In this document: positions 61,799-64,000 of the stretch, piece after piece
How positions within the stretch are numbered: the stretch's first letter is position 1
Layout: each line of letters starts with the position of its first letter
Translations under genes and position numbers: made by a program
The notes under the pieces: model-generated
The model's database searches: none
Seen by the model: the letters and a program-made list of their open reading frames with translations, nothing else
What the model was told of the DNA's origin: nothing
Source of the DNA: Roseateles_E cavernae
GTDB lineage: Bacteria; Pseudomonadota; Gammaproteobacteria; Burkholderiales; Burkholderiaceae_C
NCBI RefSeq assembly: GCF_040187885.1
Contig: NZ_JBDPLH010000003.1
Coordinates: 565,319-629,318, forward strand
DNA: 64,000 nt
Reading direction: 5' to 3'

Positions 61799-64000
61799 CG
61801 TTGCACCATGTATTCGGGTGAGGCCAGCGCCAGGAACACGGCGACGCGGGCGCGGTTGAGGTGGCTGGACGCGGTGGTGCCGCTCACGCTGACCATGGCG
61901 TCCATCAGGTCCTGCTTGAGCGTGCCGCTCATGCGGCCGGCATACAGCAGCAGGTTCAGGCGCTCGATCACCGCTGCCACCTGACCTGTGGCGACCAGAT
62001 CGGCCAGCGTCTGCATCTGAGCGACCACATCGCTTTGCGAGCCGTTCGAGCCCAGGCCGTTGCCGGCCATGCGTTCGGCCAGGTTCACCCATTGCGCGGT
62101 GGTGGCTTCATTGACGATCTGCATCTGCGGCACGGTGATGTTGTCCGCCGAGAACACGGTGTTCGGCGGCACATAGCCCGGCCGGTAGTAGCCGAACACC
62201 GAGCCGGCGTACAGCGGGCGCTGGGCCAGCGCGTCGAGGTCGCTGACGATGGCGTACTGACCGCTGGCCGATGTGGCCTGCAGGCTGCGCATCCAGTGCG
62301 CCACGCGCAGCACCGGCTCTCGGAGCTTGCCCACGCTGCCGGCCGGCGGGTTGACGGCTTCGCTGTCCAGCAGGATGGCGCGGGCCACGGCAGCCAGGTC
62401 GCCCCGCACGCCCTTGCCGTTGTTGTTGAAGACGGCGGCCACGCGCGACACATAGGCCGGGCTGGGGTGGCTGCCGACCAGGTGCTGGATCAGCTGGCGG
62501 CTGATGAACGGGCCGACGTTCGGATGGTTGAACAGGGCATCCAGCGCCAGCTTCAGGCTGGTTTGGGCGCTGCTGCCGGCGGGGATCACGACCGCCTGCG
62601 GCTTGCCGCTGAACAGCCGCTTGTCGCTGCTCGAGTGCTGGCCGGGATAGGCCTTCATCGGCAGGGTGTCGATGCGCTGGTCGCCGGCGGCGCTGAGCTC
62701 GGGGTTGCCGTAGCGGAAGGTGTGCTCGGTGAGTTGTCCGTCCGGGAAGCCCCAGCTCCAGCCGGTGAACACCTTAGACATGGCCATCACATCGTCGTTG
62801 CTGTAGGTCTCGATGGGCTGGCCGCCGGCACCAAGCCTGGGGCTGCCGTCGGCATTCAGCTCGTGCAGGCCGATGGTGAACAGCTGCATCACCTCGCGGG
62901 CAAAGTTCTCGTCGGGCATGCGGCCCGATGTCGCGTTTTCGGGCCGGTTGCGCATGTGAGAGAGGTAGATGCCCATGGCCGGGCTGAGGGTGATGTCCTC
63001 CAGCAGCGCGCGATAGTTGCCCAGCGCATGGCGGTTGATGGTGTCGACGTACTGCGCGTAGGCGCGCGCATGGCGGCCCAGGTTCAGATCGTTCTGCGAG
63101 ACCATCAGGATCTGGTGCAGCGCGAAGCCCATGCGCCGGCGCAGCTGATCGGGGCTGGTGGCTGCGGCGGCCCAGAAGCGCTGGCCCACCCAGGCTGGCG
63201 TGTAGTTGGCACCGCCCGGGCGGTAGGCATCGCCCAGGTTGTAGCGCGACTGAACGGCGTTCACCATATCGGCGTTGAAAGGCAGGGCGACTTGCTCATC
63301 CAGCCATGCAGGCGCGCCGATCTGGGCGACGCGTTGCACCTCGCCCAAGGTAGGGCCGAAGCTGGCCTGCTGCAGGAAGCGCGAGGCGGCCTGTTCGGCG
63401 GCGCTGGCGGTGCCGCTGGCAGCGGGCACGGTGAAGCGCAGTGCACCACTGTTGTACATGGCACCGCCGCTCACGCTGGTGGACGCGCCGTCGAACGCCG
63501 CCTCGCCGGTGCCGGCGTCGAACACCACATTGCCGGCAAAGGCGACCAGGGTGCCGTTGCTGGTGTTCACATACTGCACGAACAGATTGCGGTCCACGCC
63601 GTTGACGCTGCCGTCGTTGGTGTAGACCAGGTCGATGCGGCTGCCGGCCGAGAGCCGCGGCACGGCAAAGCGATAGTCGGCCGGCGTGCTGCTGCGCACC
63701 TCCACGCTGCCCACAATCACGCCATCCACCCGCAACTGCATCATCGCGCCGACGCCGCCCGCCACATTGGCATGGGCGCGCACCGTCAGGGTGTCGGTCA
63801 GGGTGGCGCTGGGCCAGGTGGCCGACAGATTGCCGCCGGCGTAGCTGACGCCTGCGCTGAAGGGGGTGATGAAGGTGGAGCCGGCGATCAGATAGCTGAT
63901 GTTGAGCCGGCGCTCGATGCCGTCGGCGCTGCCGGGGTTGGCGAAGGCCACGGCCACCTGGCTGCCGGGCTTGAGCGCGGTGGTGGGCATGATGAAGTCG
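61795..64000 (-). CDS. DUF1800 protein with N-terminal carbohydrate-binding-like repeats, 5' end beyond window
   Basis: The frame is open to the right edge (the codons before the first internal ATG read DFI), so the N-terminus is missing. The visible part starts with two related segments, ALKPGSQVAVAFANPGSADG and RLSAGSRIDLVYTNDGSVNG. These resemble Ca-dependent xylan-binding-type modules (CBM60-like, NDG...NGVDRNLFVQYV). A DUF1800 domain follows (AEQAASRFLQQASFGPTLGEVQRVA, RMGFALHQILMVSQND, MPDENFAREVMQLFTIGLHELN, NDDVMAMSKVFTGWSW, RQLIQHLVGSHPSPAYVSRVAAVF). It pairs with DUF1501 downstream. The enzymatic function is unknown; the modules suggest attachment to a polysaccharide. Confidence 0.9.
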   Translation of the reverse strand, partial: DFIMPTTALKPGSQVAVAFANPGSADGIERRLNISYLIAGSTFITPFSAGVSYAGGNLSATWPSATLTDTLTVRAHANVAGGVGAMMQLRVDGVIVGSVEVRSSTPADYRFAVPRLSAGSRIDLVYTNDGSVNGVDRNLFVQYVNTSNGTLVAFAGNVVFDAGTGEAAFDGASTSVSGGAMYNSGALRFTVPAASGTASAAEQAASRFLQQASFGPTLGEVQRVAQIGAPAWLDEQVALPFNADMVNAVQSRYNLGDAYRPGGANYTPAWVGQRFWAAAATSPDQLRRRMGFALHQILMVSQNDLNLGRHARAYAQYVDTINRHALGNYRALLEDITLSPAMGIYLSHMRNRPENATSGRMPDENFAREVMQLFTIGLHELNADGSPRLGAGGQPIETYSNDDVMAMSKVFTGWSWGFPDGQLTEHTFRYGNPELSAAGDQRIDTLPMKAYPGQHSSSDKRLFSGKPQAVVIPAGSSAQTSLKLALDALFNHPNVGPFISRQLIQHLVGSHPSPAYVSRVAAVFNNNGKGVRGDLAAVARAILLDSEAVNPPAGSVGKLREPVLRVAHWMRSLQATSASGQYAIVSDLDALAQRPLYAGSVFGYYRPGYVPPNTVFSADNITVPQMQIVNEATTAQWVNLAERMAGNGLGSNGSQSDVVAQMQTLADLVATGQVAAVIERLNLLLYAGRMSGTLKQDLMDAMVSVSGTTASSHLNRARVAVFLALASPEYMVQR

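Overview
The window is high-GC, densely coded bacterial DNA. It most likely comes from a betaproteobacterium of the order Burkholderiales, in the Rubrivivax/Leptothrix/Roseateles/Paucibacter neighbourhood. The support is the gene content: an EpsD-EpsE-EpsF-EpsG-exosortase B-EpsI exopolysaccharide locus, a DUF971-ubiE pair, a 1.3-kDa-residue-class DUF3683 FAD/Fe-S oxidoreductase and an ugpBAECQ operon. The genus is an inference. No rRNA, tRNA, CRISPR array, insertion sequence or phage gene was recognised.

Region 1 (1-22.2 kb) is a peptide-catabolism island. Leftward, in a chain of 4-nt ATGA overlaps, run an S12 (beta-lactamase fold) serine hydrolase, an M81 (MlrC family) metallopeptidase and an FAD amino-acid-oxidase-like enzyme cut by the window edge. 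Rightward run an STN-domain TonB receptor, an MFS transporter, a second S12 hydrolase, a second M81 protein fused to an alpha/beta hydrolase, and an amidase. A second TonB receptor with a secreted prolyl oligopeptidase follows, then a two-cysteine 4-hydroxyproline-epimerase-type enzyme divergent from a PAS-AraC regulator, then an M24 Xaa-Pro-type peptidase. S12, M81 and a transporter are also the MlrB, MlrC and MlrD parts of the sphingomonad microcystin pathway. Here the S12-M81 module occurs twice and no mlrA-like gene is visible. A 15-bp motif recurs upstream of the second TonB receptor, in the epimerase/regulator gap and upstream of the M24 gene, and may be the regulator's site. Two sequence oddities matter. 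A 210-bp exact repeat around a single N in the first M81 gene is almost certainly an unmerged contig overlap. A 189-bp in-frame tandem duplication in the second M81 gene may be real.

Region 2 (22.2-27.4 kb) is a leftward ugpB-ugpA-ugpE-ugpC-ugpQ operon for glycerol-3-phosphate/glycerophosphodiester uptake, with a strong hairpin between ugpB and ugpA. Region 3 (27.8-42.6 kb) is mixed chromosomal backbone: the DUF3683 oxidoreductase, a Cache chemoreceptor, a small exported protein, a HIT protein, an M13 metallopeptidase, a secreted subtilase with a structured leader, a PhoX-type phosphatase, DUF971 and ubiE.

Region 4 (42.6-58 kb) is an exopolysaccharide locus: EpsD, EpsE, EpsF, EpsG, exosortase B, EpsI, a Wzy-like polymerase/ligase, a Wzx-like flippase, four glycosyltransferases, a hexapeptide acyltransferase and a membrane acyltransferase whose DNA is visibly less GC-rich. 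Convergent to it are a PL8 polysaccharide lyase and a DUF1501/DUF1800 pair, the latter with carbohydrate-binding-like repeats and truncated by the right edge.
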